DNA from: Epiperipatus broadwayi
Lineage: Eukaryota > Onychophora > Udeonychophora > Euonychophora > Peripatidae
DNA: 64,000 nt
NCBI GenBank assembly: GCA_028023455.1
Contig: JAQFVV010000013.1
Span: forward strand, 7,472,411-7,536,410
Direction: 5' to 3'
The position numbers and the translations under genes are program-made. Below, one piece after another: positions 10,271-21,989 of the stretch (its first letter is position 1; the number at the start of each line of letters is the position of its first letter). The notes under the pieces are model-generated. The model was given only the letters and a program-made list of their open reading frames with translations, was not told where the DNA came from and did no database searches.

Positions 10271-11650
10271 TGTCCAAAAGATGGCGCTATACCAAAACCG
10301 CCGAACAAGTGTAAGATTTGTTTTACATAAACGAAAAAAGAGTCAGAAATTAACTACCTCTTTCATTTGCTCACTCCCAGATCAGCTGATTTCAAGCTGG
10401 TTTGCTATCCTCAGTGGGAGATAGAGTATAGAAACTAGATCTAAAACACTGACTCTCATGTTTATCAAATGTTTCTATCAGATTGCAAGCGTGAATTTTC
10501 AGACCGTAAAGTCTTCAAACCCCCTAGCAAGCTAGATATTTATATGGGTCTATTTCAGTTCAGAATCACCATATAATCAAAGTCTCTGCAATATATATCA
10601 TTGCAAGAAAACTCTAAAGGTACATTTATGAAAAACAAATACAAGTTAATCACGTAACCTGCTATCACTTGTTATTTATGTCCAAAAGATGCGCTATACC
10701 AAAACCGCCGAACAAGTGTAAGATTTGTTTTACATAAACGAAAAAGAGTCAGAAATTAACTACCTCTTTCATTTGCTCACTCCCAGATCAGCTATTTCAA
10801 GCTGGTTGCTATCCTCAGTGGGAGATAGAGTATAGAAACTAGACTAAAACACTGACTCTCAAGTGTTTATGCAAAACGTTTCTATCAGATTGCAAGCGTG
10901 AATTTTTCAGACCGGTAAAGTCTTCAAACCCAGCTTAGCAAGCTAGATATTTATATGGGTCTGATTTCAGTTCAGAATCACCATATAATCAAAGTCTCTG
11001 CAATATATATCATTGCAAGAAAACTCTAAAGGTACATTTATGAAAAAACAAATACAAGTTAATCACGTAACCTGCTATCACTTGTTATTTATGTCCAAAG
11101 ATGGCGCTATACCAAAACCGCCGAACAAGTGTAAGATTTGTTTACATAAACGAAAAAAGAGTCAGAAATTAACTACCTCTTTCATTTGCTCACTCCCAGA
11201 TCAGCTGATTTCAAGCTGGTTTGCTATCCTCAGTGGGAGATAGAGTATAGAAACTAGATCTAAAACACTGACTCTCAAGTGTTTATGCAAAACGTTTCTA
11301 TCAGATTGCAAGCGTGAATTTTTCAGACCGGAAAGTCTTCAAACCCGCCTAGCAGCTAGATATTTATATGGGTCTGATTCGTTCAGAATCACCATATAAT
11401 CAAAGTCTCTGCAATATATATCATTGCAAGAAAACTCTAAAGGTACATTTATGAAAAAACAAATACAAGTTAATCACGTAACCGCTATCACTTGTTATTT
11501 ATGTCCAAAAGATGGGCTAACCAAAACCGCCGAACAAGTGTAAGATTTGTTTTACATAACGAAAAAGCAGAAAAACACCCTTCATTTGCCACTCCCAGAT
11601 CGCTGATTCAAGCTGGTTTGCTACCCAGGGGAGATAGAGTATAGAAACTA
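10271..11650. repeat. ~410-bp tandem satellite, 3.4 copies
   Basis: Unit starts (tgtccaaaagatgg) are at 10271, 10679, 11092 and 11502, giving periods of 408, 413 and 410 bp. Copies are nearly identical apart from many single-base deletions, which become dense in the last partial copy. The array is bounded on both sides by (TA)n (10252-10271 and 11649-11669). One frame through the unit reads CYLCPKDG then KPPNKCKIC, two C-x2-C pairs reminiscent of a zinc ribbon. Frames are broken by indels, so no product is claimed. Composition is richer in GC than the flanks. Confidence 0.9.
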
Positions 11651-11669
11651 TATATATATATATATATAA
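11649..11669. repeat. (TA)n microsatellite
   Basis: About 10 TA units directly abut the right end of the 410-bp satellite. Confidence 0.9.
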
Positions 11670-11707
11670 GTAACTTATTTATTCAGTATATTCAATGTTA
11701 CTACAGT

Positions 11708-11775
11708 AAATAGAGGGCCTTGAACTTAATATATATAGACTGAAAATCTTATGTTCAAGTCCCTCTATTTAATAT
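11708..11775. other. imperfect inverted repeat with B-box-like arm
   Basis: aaatagagggccttgaac faces gttcaagtccctctattt across about 32 bp. The right arm resembles a pol III B box (gttcaagtccc). It could be a hairpin of an old SINE made of two inverted tRNA-like ends. Function is not established. Confidence 0.5.
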
Positions 11776-11789
11776 ACATACATGTGTGT

Positions 11790-14450
11790 GCTTTTGTGTG
11801 TATGAAATTTATCTGTAATAATGCAGCTTCTAATCATCATGCATAAAAGTAATGTTAGATAACTACAATATCATGTAAAAAACTGGTGAATCACTCTGCA
11901 TAATAAGATTTTCAGTCCAATGATTCTCTTCAGCAACCACCAACACAGCTTATAAATATAGTCATCATTCTATTTATATGTTTGATCTTAAAATTACTAT
12001 AGCATTTTCTTAAATCTGCCTATTTCAGTTACACTAATTGTTGATTTTATGCTGATAAAAGTTGATTTAAGAGAGCATAGTAATATTTTTATTCATGCTT
12101 TACAATCAAGGTTGTTGATTTAATATTAGTTATATAAATGAATGATTCATATTTACTTGCTAAACTGGTAGTATTACAAGACAATTCAATAGATTGGTTG
12201 TATTCAAATTGTACATCATGTAGAGATTTCCCATTTGTTTCATTAACATAATATCCATTTAATATTAATTTCATGCATTGGGCCTGTAGGGTACATTGTT
12301 CCAAATAAGTTTCATATATTTCTATATAAAAGTAGCTGAAATTTTTGCTCTTAAACAAATCTTGGAACAGATGATGTTATAATAAATTTTAAGATTTGAT
12401 GCAAAACAGAGGCCAGCTACATTGATAAGTGATCATGTTCTGCAAGATCACCAAAGTTCTTTAGAATCATAAAACTTTCTTTTCAGAATATTATTTGAAA
12501 ATGTACAAAAAATTATTTCAGCAATAACATTTTGTCTACAATTTTAAAAACATTTATCAGTCCATACTTTTCTTAAATAAACATATTTGTTTGAAATGAC
12601 CAATGTAAGGAGAGCTGTGCTGTAACTTGCTTTGAGGTAAATTCAAGTTTAGAATAAATCCAAAGACTTTTCAAAAAGCTGAAGAATGTTCAAATCAGTT
12701 AAAGATTTTTTTAAGTAAACATCTTTAAGACAACATTTCCAGACCTCTAATTTTGTTGTTGAATGAATATCTAGCTAGTTTAATCATGAAGTGTGTCCTA
12801 CTGGAGTACAAATTTATGGCAATATCTTTCCTTTGTAACAAATCAAGTGTTTGACAAAAAGACAGTGTAATTTGTACATGGTATTCTACACTGTTTACCC
12901 ATAAGGAGCATAAAGTAGTAATATTTTAACATGTTCCTTAAAACCATCTGTAAAGACTAAAATTTATAAATATTCATTTGAAGTTTTTTGTTAATTGGGT
13001 ACAATAGATTATTTAACTGAAGTGTGTATACGTACATCGCACATTATATAAGTGTGAAAATGTTTTTTTAATCTTCTCAACTTATAGCATCCCCCCTATT
13101 TCACATTACGTGAACTAAAAAAGCGTATTCTTTCTCAATTCGTTTTTTTTTTTTTTTAATGATATATGCATGCGATATAAATCTGTCATTGGTGATTAAG
13201 AAGTCGATTTCTTTTTTTATTTAATGCTTTTCCAACTAGAATTGACAATAAATCAAGCGTGTTTTTCCGTAGTCATTGCTCTAAGCCAAACAACATTATT
13301 TTCCTTTCTACTCTTGAGCCTTGTAAAGAGCTCAACTCAATAAAACTTTCCAGATATTTGAAGTCTAAACTGCAAGAAATTCATTTTCATCATTTAATAT
13401 TTTTTTAGTTATATTGAACAGGTTTTCAAAACAAGTGATGATTAATTTGAAATCATTTAACTCTGTAAATATTGCAAGATTTATTACTTGATATATTTAA
13501 TATAGCAATAAGAATTTATATTAAGAACATTTTAAATAAATTGTTAACCAGTAGCAATTTACAAGTGCGCGAGTTTTATGTATATATTATTAACAATACT
13601 GTTAGAAACAGAATTTATCTTTAAAATTTGAGGTATCACAAAAATAAATGTTTTAAAAATTTAAATGACACCGACATAAAGATAGACGATAAAACAGCCT
13701 TTAAATATCCCGCAGAGAGATAAAGGCATCCCCAATAATTCCAAGTGGTATTTAGTGACTACTACATTATTCAGTAAGGTTCCCATTTGTAGGGTGATGA
13801 GTGTTTGACTGCTTTTTTATCCTTATTTTATCTTCTAATTGAGAAAGATAGGCACACACACTTACTGATTAATATAGGATGATTAACTAGTTGGCTATGA
13901 GCCAGCTACCTGAAAAAAAAAATTAATTCTTTTTGAAATAGTCATAACAGGTGGATATATTACCAGTATCCCATAACTTTTTTTACATCCATAATATAAT
14001 TAATTGAAAAATAAGCCAATCAAGTTCATTGTACTTATAATAGACAACAGTAAAAAAAAAAAAAAATAGACTAACAAATACTATAAAATAAGGGCAGCTC
14101 CCTACTCTAGTGTTATCTTGATTATAGCATTGCATTTAATCTGTAACCTCATATTAGTTTTCAGTTTTGTCTTTAACAATGAAGCTTATAATCCAAAGAT
14201 GAAAATACCTAACAATCTATTTTAATTCCATTTTACTATTAAAGATAATACATGACATTCAACTTTGGATCTCAAAGTGCATAGTTATAGACAAAAATTT
14301 AAAACCAGTTTAGAGATGAGGATTTAAATGCACTATTATCTATTAGTCATTGATTACTCAACCTTCAGATAGCATTAGAATAGTCAGCTTCTCTTGCTTT
14401 ACCATATTATGTAAATTAGTACACTATACAGGCTTACACACACCTGCACA
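11790..14450. other. AT-rich intergenic DNA
   Basis: I support no gene here. A minus-strand frame of 89 codons (12089-12358) has no recognisable domain; its N-x-S/T-rich text may be chance. T- and A-homopolymers occur at about 13145-13159 and 14052-14066. Nothing else is recognised. Confidence 0.4.
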
Positions 14451-14454
14451 TATA

Positions 14455-14890
14455 TAATATATAAGGGATTCGAACTCCGACTTTCACACGACTCTCAGCT
14501 CTCCATGCCATCTCATATTTCTGACCCACTTGATCATAACACATGTTGAAAAGATACATAATCACCAATATATGTACTTCATCCTAAACCAACAATTATC
14601 AGTTGGTCCAGATTATTATCTCCACACATATATATAATCAGTACTCACTCAGCTTTATATTAGGATAGACAATCTTCATAATTTAATGGCCAGGCTTCAA
14701 ACTACTCCAACCCACAATTCTTCATCCATCCATTTCATTAAAAATCTGATGATGGAATGTTCAAAGCCTGCATTAGTGCCAAGGTTGTCATCCTACCCAT
14801 GTTGACTATTTAGTCATTCTGACGCCTCATGTACTGGAGAATAATCCATTTACATACATATGCGAGGGATGGACAGACCTTTAATGCACT
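14455..14890 (-). mobile_element. hammerhead SINE/retrozyme-like element, decayed copy
   Basis: The reverse complement matches the 5366-6012 family over its whole length, as one permuted unit with the hammerhead in the middle. It includes the B-box-like gagttcgaatccc (reversed 14463-14475), closer to the pol III consensus than in the other copies, and the ggaccaactgat stem I strand. The hammerhead core carries changes at essential positions, so the copy is predicted to be inactive. Confidence 0.8.
14556..14622 (-). ncRNA. degenerate hammerhead ribozyme
   Basis: Read on the minus strand, the core is ctgataa (14602-14596) where ctgatga is required, so G8 is now A. GAAA has become GAAG. Stem I (accaa/ttggt) and the outer ataatc/gattat helix are intact, and stem II is eroded. 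Retained peripheral pairing with a mutated core shows a former ribozyme. Confidence 0.75.
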
Positions 14891-14899
14891 ATGTTTTAA

Positions 14900-17800
14900 T
14901 ATGTAAATTATTACACTGTACAGGCTTATGTAAATTTAAAAAAACTAAGTGATTTGATATTAACAATAAATATTTCATCTAAAATTAGCATGAATTTAAA
15001 AATAAATCTTAATATTTAATTTTGTATTAAAATACTTTTTAAATTTATAAATTTTTACAAACAAAAAAAGAATAGGCCTACAAACGTCTTTATGCAAGGT
15101 TTAGCAAAATGATAGATTGATAAGCTTAAAAACTAAAAGTTCACACACTATTTTTCATTTAAACAAAATTAAATAAAAATCTCCATTTATATGAGTGCTA
15201 TTTTTACTCAATCTGTCACTTGGTATCATGTATCATATCAGTATTGTTATATTTCATATAAAATTATTGCAGAAACACATCCAGTACTTTCATTATAAGT
15301 TGATTTATGACATTTATAAAATATGATGATGCAAAATCAATGGAATATAAAAATTACTTTGCCTTAATTAGTGCCTCTATGTCTCTAAACAAAATTAAAG
15401 CACTGGACAGCCTGGGATTAAAACAGCTCTTATACCTAGATGTGAACAATGGTTAAATAAAACCTGAACTTTTTTTTCTGGTTTTTATTTCAATAAATTT
15501 TTAAGCATGGGTATCAAGTCTATATAAATAACCTATCATCATCTCAAATGAAAATTATGATACAAAGTGATATTTATGGAGACTAAAGTTATTTTCTAAT
15601 TTCAACTTGGGCCTAAAATTCTTCAAAAATTATATTTTTAAAAATATCAAGGCGAAACCTACTGCAGCTGCATTCGTGAAAATTCCAACTGTGGAATGTA
15701 AATTTCTATGATTGTAGATATTTTTTATGATAAATTTGTTGAGAAAGAAAATGTTATTATTTTTTTCTTTTAATAAAATAATGGAGATGACTGTACTCTA
15801 GGTTTATTATGATATTCTAAGAAAAATATTAGAATAAATTCTGGTACTAATGTACCACTTATTACTAGTATCGCATGACTGTTATCATTTGGACCCCTAT
15901 CTTTTTGCCTAAATGGCTGTCTTCAAGTAAAATATTTAAAATTCATATTCATAAGTGATTGTTATAATAAATATGTGAACTAAATAGTTAGGGTAAAAAT
16001 GTAAACTTATGTTAACTTTATTAGTAAATGATACAGAATTCATTCTAAAATAGTAACTAAATAAGTGAGGTAAAATGACTTTTCCCGAAGTGAAAGCACT
16101 ACTTCCTAATCATCGGCTATATGCTCAGAAGCATTGATAGACAAATCAAACATTTTCATCTTATGAAAATATTATATAATATAATAAACTAATGTGATTC
16201 TGAATCCCTATTAGATTCTCATGCTCAATTTACAAATTGCCAAATCATTATTCTAGCTTCACTTTTTTTTTTCTAATTCCATTTTTTTAAAGACTGATTC
16301 ATTATTTTTAATACACTATTCTCATATATAATGTTTTTGAAAAAATCTAAATGAAAAACTACATAATGTCTACCTCTTTCACTCCATTTAACTTTTGTGA
16401 TTCTCCCATTATTAATACTTTTTTGAGCTTATTTAGCATGTTACATTCACAAACTCGATTTTCAGTAATTTTCCTAATTTTAATTTAAATTCTTATTCCA
16501 TTTACCTTCTTTCTTTGTTACACAGAATTTCTGTTCTTATATCAAATAACAAAAATCTTCTAGCATTATCATATTTCTTTCAAATTTTTGTATTAGTTAT
16601 TCTTATACAATTCTAAACTATTTTTTCAATTATTTTCCATAATTTTACTTATTTTTTCAAGCCAATTTATATATATTCTCTTTTTCCAGCTCTCATAATT
16701 ACACATCTGTTACATGTTCTCTAAACATTTATGTTACTACTTACACAAATACACAGAAGTAAATTGTTTATCTTTTGACTTTGCATATTGAAACACTGTT
16801 TTAATTCAATGTGTTTGTTACTTAACATAATCTGATTAAGCACCATTTTTACTAATCAATTTTAATTTTTAACATTAAAATAAAAATCTAACCAATTTAG
16901 CATTAAATATTCTTATTTCCTTTTTAGAATTCATCATCCAAAGGTTATCTTTTTCATTTTTTTTTTAAAAATTTCATTTCTATGACTTAAATAAAGTGGC
17001 TCATCTTTAAATGTTAAAGCACATATCATTAATATTTTCTAAATTATTCTAAACATCTCATATTTATTATATAAAAACATGGCAGATGAATAATCAATCC
17101 AACTCTACTTTTTTTTGTGTGTAAATCTAATTTCCAACTATTTATATAATGTCTTTTTTTTATTTTCCAGAATTTCTATATGTCTACATATTTCTACTTT
17201 TTGGTACTTTAGTTTATCAATTATTATAATCTTAGATTTTCTTACTGAATTAAAGTTTTATCTTTTTTTATCTCTGCACAATTTTCTAATAACAGTTTGA
17301 TATTTTTATGCTATTTGCAAAAAAAATGCTATATCATTCATTAAAAAAAAGCTATTATATCATACATTCCCTGATTTCTATTATGTAAATAACTTCTCTC
17401 CATTCCCAGATTTTCCATATCAATCTCTAATTTTCACAAAAGAAAAAAAACAATACAAATAATAAAAGTGACGATATCCTGTTTTATCTGATTTACCATT
17501 TAATTTTCATTGCTTTTCTATTTCCCAATTGGTATTTATAAAAACTATCCTTCTAAAGATCTTTAATAAACTTTAGCAACCTCAAATGTATTCCCCTACT
17601 TTTAAGATTTTAATTTAATGATATCCACCAGCTTTTTCTATATCTAAAAATTCTACAACTATCTAGACATTTAAATCAATTGATTAAAAATGAATAAATT
17701 ATAACTTACTATCTTTCTACGTCTTCTCACTTTCTTTCTTTGAATCCTTTCCAAATTCTCACACCATGAATTTCAATTAAATTTGCAAGGAAACTACTGA

Positions 17801-18800
17801 AGTTACAAAATCATATAATACATTATTTGGTTCTGTATATAATAAACTTTCAACGAAATCTATCAAGGTAAAAAATATTAAAAAATAGATGTTTTGTTAA
17901 GATTTTACTTCTTTATTTTTATCATTTCAACTTTTCATCTTTAAAAAACAAAAAAAGAAGCTACGAATTGTAAAAAGTATTCAAAATACTTTTGAAAAGA
18001 ATTTTGATAACATAAATACTTTTAAATTTTATTGTGGTTATAAAACGTCCACTATTATATTTGTATTACTCAATTTTGAGTTTACATTATAACAATAAAT
18101 AACTCAATATATTGTATCCAGACATCATAAAATAAAAATTAAAACTTAGTAAGCAGTCTTACAATATTATCTGTGAACATATTTGTGTTTATAAATACAT
18201 ATCTAAACTGATATGTTTGCTTTTTGAATATTTATATACATTTTATATTTACTTATATAAATCAAAACAAAAATAAGCAACCTCAGCAGGCAATCTGGAA
18301 GTATATATATATAAAAATACACCTATGTGCATGCTTGTAAGTTATTATTATGATGAATTGACTTGATGTGCAAGCCTTAACTATATGCTTGCTGCAATTA
18401 TTTTATATAAAAAAATAATAAAGTAAATTTTATAAAGCAAAGAAAAGTAGTAATTATATAAAAAATTCATAATAATTTTATTAATTTATAGTTAATTTTC
18501 ATGTATGAGAGTCCTTTTAAGTATCAAATAAGATTATTTCATAAGTTAAAATCAACAATAGCTTTATGTAATTATAATAGTCAATAAAGTATTATTTATT
18601 TTTCATGAAGGTTTGTGATGATGGAATTTTAGTTCTAATTAAATGTTGGACTATTTCCATCATCTAACATTAAATATTTAGTGACTTTAAAAAAATTAAA
18701 CTTTATTTAAATTTGCCAAATACCTTCAAGTGTTATTAATAACACAGGTAAATATATAGCATAGCATTGTGAGTGGTATTAGTTTCTTCTCTTCTTTAAG
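14900..18800. other. AT-rich intergenic DNA
   Basis: No gene or repeat family is recognised. The stretch from about 16230 to 17800 has a strong pyrimidine bias on the + strand (many ttttctt words), without a long frame. A 61-codon frame at 17115-17300 is composed of the same biased DNA and is treated as chance. Confidence 0.4.
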
Positions 18801-18825
18801 TGTTTCTAGGTTGGTCAGTAACACT

Positions 18826-18911
18826 ACTAGTATGGGACTCAAACATGAATCTTTGGATTCTTGAATACTGAATTTTAAGATATCACTCTAACTAACTGAG
18901 ATATTCAGTCA
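18826..18911 (-). repeat. tRNA-derived SINE or pseudo-tRNA
   Basis: The minus strand carries an A-box-like tatctcagttagttagagtg (about 18903-18884) and a B-box-like gtttgagtcccat (about 18845-18833), with the order and roughly the spacing of a tRNA gene. Pairing of a full cloverleaf is not evident, so it is more likely a SINE head or pseudogene than a working tRNA. Confidence 0.6.
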
Positions 18912-19129
18912 CAGGCAGCATCAAGACAAATTTCATATACTTATCTATGAGAGTCCTCCTGATTTCTTCATTTTTTTCTAAAAGCAAAGTTAATTAGTGT
19001 TTTCTAGAAATTATCTATTGTCACACTATGATGACTTTCTAGAGTTATTTGTCATAATCATGTGAGCAGCTTTTTTAAATTTTCTTCTTTGTATTTTTTC
19101 CTCTCTCCTTAATATTTTTGTATTTTCCC

Positions 19130-19330
19130 AATCAAATATATGTTCATTGTTACATACTATGTAACAGTCAGAAATGGTGATTCGTTAACAGTGCAGAATT
19201 CAACCACCACACAGTACGGCAGCACCATCGAGGTAGCGAAGCCACCTGTAGTACTGAGTTTGAACATAGTTTATCGGTTCCACAATACAATCTATGAAAC
19301 AACGCATCTATTGCGACATTAGTAAACATT
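19130..19330. other. higher-GC island with short open frames
   Basis: A sharp rise in GC (for example cagtacggcagcaccatcgagg) spans about 200 bp. Both strands are open over most of it: 60 codons on + (19140-19322), and an unstarted frame on -. I recognise neither. It could be a stranded exon or an old transposon piece. Confidence 0.35.
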
Positions 19331-19849
19331 TCTTTAGGCACGGTGGTCAGGGATGTTGCAAGAGATTCATGATTTTATTTCAAGTTAGCCAATAATAACA
19401 CTAATATTAATTAAACATTTATATTTAAATAATCAAGGAAACATATTGAATGGGTATCGAATAAATAAATAAAGAAGTAATGGCAGACGTATAGTTTGAA
19501 ATTATTTATTAAAACATTATATCATTTAATGGTAAAACTAATAATATTTGGCAAGATTTAAATCTCAGTAGCAGAATTTTCCGATACTATTATATTTACA
19601 CAGATGAACACATTTATTGATGACGTAATCTAGCTACCTAAAATTCTTGAGCAAGTATTTCTAATGCATGCCTTTAGGGATTTATACCTTTGCAATGCAA
19701 GAGTCTAAAGTAAGATTTATTTAATTAAAGATATTACAAAGAACTAGGGGCAAACATTTATTTGAGAGTGAATTATGAAGCTAATGCAGGGACGGAGTTA
19801 TATATAGAATAATAAAGTTAATAAAAGAAAACACATGGTATGCTAGAAA

Positions 19850-20160
19850 GGTGATATGGAATGGCAGTATATTGAAACTGCAAAGCCGTGAATGAGTTTA
19901 TAAGAATGACGGGCTGGCATTTGCCATCGGCCCAAAGAAGTAAGGTGTCACATAAGCATAACCAGGGACAAGCGGTTCATGCCGAGATTGCCTGCTGGCT
20001 GCATGACGGTCGTCAAGCCCTATGGGAGCATTTATTATGTCCGCTTGTGTAGGACGACTGGGGTTAATTTCAACCCTATAGAATCCGGAATATTCACGGC
20101 TTGTAATGGGTCATCGCGTCTCTAAAATGTAACACATGTATAATGTACAGACAATCCTGT
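19850..20160. other. higher-GC island with a short open frame
   Basis: About 260 bp of GC-richer DNA. A + strand frame of nearly 60 codons runs from about 19877 to a stop near 20051 and reads HAEIACWLHDGRQALWEH near its end. No family is recognised. It could be an exon fragment, an old mobile element or chance. Confidence 0.35.
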
Positions 20161-20679
20161 TAAGACTTAAATATATTTTATAACTCGGCCCTACATTATC
20201 AACATTTAATAAGGAACATTTGCGACTCTCAAAGAAATGCAAATTTTATGGAATTATTAATTACTTTTAATAAGATATAAAAACAATATATAGACTGGGT
20301 GATTATTACAACTGATATGTCAGCCATTTGCTAAGCAGTAGACCCCTGCATTACAATAACGGAAGCATTGAATGCGTGTCATTTGTATGAAAATATTAAG
20401 TCATTTATGAAAGTAAATATTAATGGAAAATTTGACATGCATCCATTGTTTCAAACGATCACAGATTTATATTTAGACAATTATGAGCATGCAATAATTA
20501 AATAATAAATATAGATTTTAGAAATACGCACCCAAGAAAGATAGAGTTAGGCAGGCTAGATTATTAAAGAAGTTTACATATTAATTATTAAATTTTTAGC
20601 ATTTCAAATGATAGTTCTACAATTTATAAGTTATATACAGAATGAATAAGCATAGCTGGATATTAGTAGAGTACTCTAG

Positions 20680-21010
20680 AGAATTTGGACACAGGTACCT
20701 GTTTTATGAGAAGTTTTCTGATTCCATTGGTCAGTAGCAAATTGTTCATGATGAGCAGTTCTTTCCTGTATTTAGGTGGTTCATTTAATTTAACAGCAGC
20801 TTTCTCATTATTTTAGGCAGCAGATCTTCGTGGTTGAATTTATGAAGGGCAATGGAAGGTTTGGCATCCGATAGGCCATCCCCGGGTGGAGAATAGTCTG
20901 GGTGCTTTTACTCGATCATACCGTGGCAGGAAAAATTTATTTAATCTCTTGGAGACTCTCAACTGATTGAGAGCACAGCTAAAGTTAAAGTGCCAAGTCT
21001 CTAGAAAGTC
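20680..21010. other. higher-GC island, unrecognised
   Basis: A patch less AT-rich than its flanks (gccatccccgggtggag, ataccgtggcagg). No long frame on either strand and no family match. Confidence 0.3.
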
Positions 21011-21915
21011 TAAAATGGCCTCTTTTCTTATATCTTATCTTTCACATTTTTGTCATAGTTTATTTTGGATTCCACTTAATCTGCCCTGAGGATAATCAAT
21101 GCATTTTTGTTAATTTTAATTATCGAGAAAGCTGCCGTTCTATTGTTTACGTTTAGATTTTACTTTTAAATTTTATAATTACATTTTAGGGAATTTTTCT
21201 TTTTAATTAATCTATTATCTCTCACCGACCGATGCTTTTAAAATTTCAAAGACAAAAAGGGAACATACGATTATTTTTACTTTTAATTAAATATTACAAT
21301 CTATTTCTAAAATTATTACTAAATGAAATTTAAACAAAGCAATAACTAACGAATTTTACAATTCAAAATAAATGATTAAAATTATATATTTTTATATAAC
21401 TAAAAGAAGAAATCTAAATTATATTATTTATCTTTATTTATTGCCTTAAATTTGAGATCGAAATGTGTGCATGTTTATGGTGAATTCTACATATATCTAT
21501 ACATTTTTAATATTGATACACACACAATTCGATACCAAAAAGTTTAAATTTGGGTACGATAGACTGGTGAGTGAGAGATGATAGAAAAAGGTGAAACTTA
21601 AGATTCGAATACAAATCTTACTGTTTCAACATGGGCTTCTACTTTAGACTCATTTGTTTTCTCTAACCACTGTCTTATTATGAACACTTGGATATAATTG
21701 GAAAATTTAGATAAAGTTTAAAATTTTTCTAAAAATATTTAATATTTAATGTTATATGATGGAAATAGTCCAACATATAATTAGAATATTTATTTATTTA
21801 ATTATCACATAAAACAATATCCATCAATTAATAATACATTAATTATCACAATTATATATATGATTAAAATATGCATGTTCTCATGCATGCATTTTAATTT
21901 ACAAAATATTAAAAT
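21011..21915. other. AT-rich intergenic DNA
   Basis: Nothing recognised; AT-rich with many stops in all frames. Confidence 0.4.
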
Positions 21916-21920
21916 TTCTA

Positions 21921-21989
21921 AATGGTCAGCGCGACTGCCTTGTACTTGCAGGCAGTTGCCTAGGTTGCGGGTTCGCGTCCCGGCCGATG
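21921..21989 (+). repeat. tRNA-derived SINE or pseudo-tRNA
   Basis: A GC-rich block sits inside very AT-rich DNA. A D-arm-like ggtc/gact stem (about 21924-21936) is followed by ctgcct...aggcag (6 bp around a 9-nt loop, too long for a normal anticodon loop), then a T-arm-like cggg-ttcgcgt-cccg (about 21968-21982). The B-box-like text gggttcgcgtccc is strong. The 5' acceptor strand is absent, and the block is followed by an A-rich stretch, as for a SINE or tRNA pseudogene. Confidence 0.6.

Noticed and set aside
12089-12358. 89-codon minus-strand frame
   Set aside because: No domain, no neighbours, and composition typical of AT-rich chance frames.
14735-14760. Further ctgatga word in the hammerhead element body
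   Set aside because: No GAAA partner or stem at the needed spacing; it belongs to the conserved body sequence.
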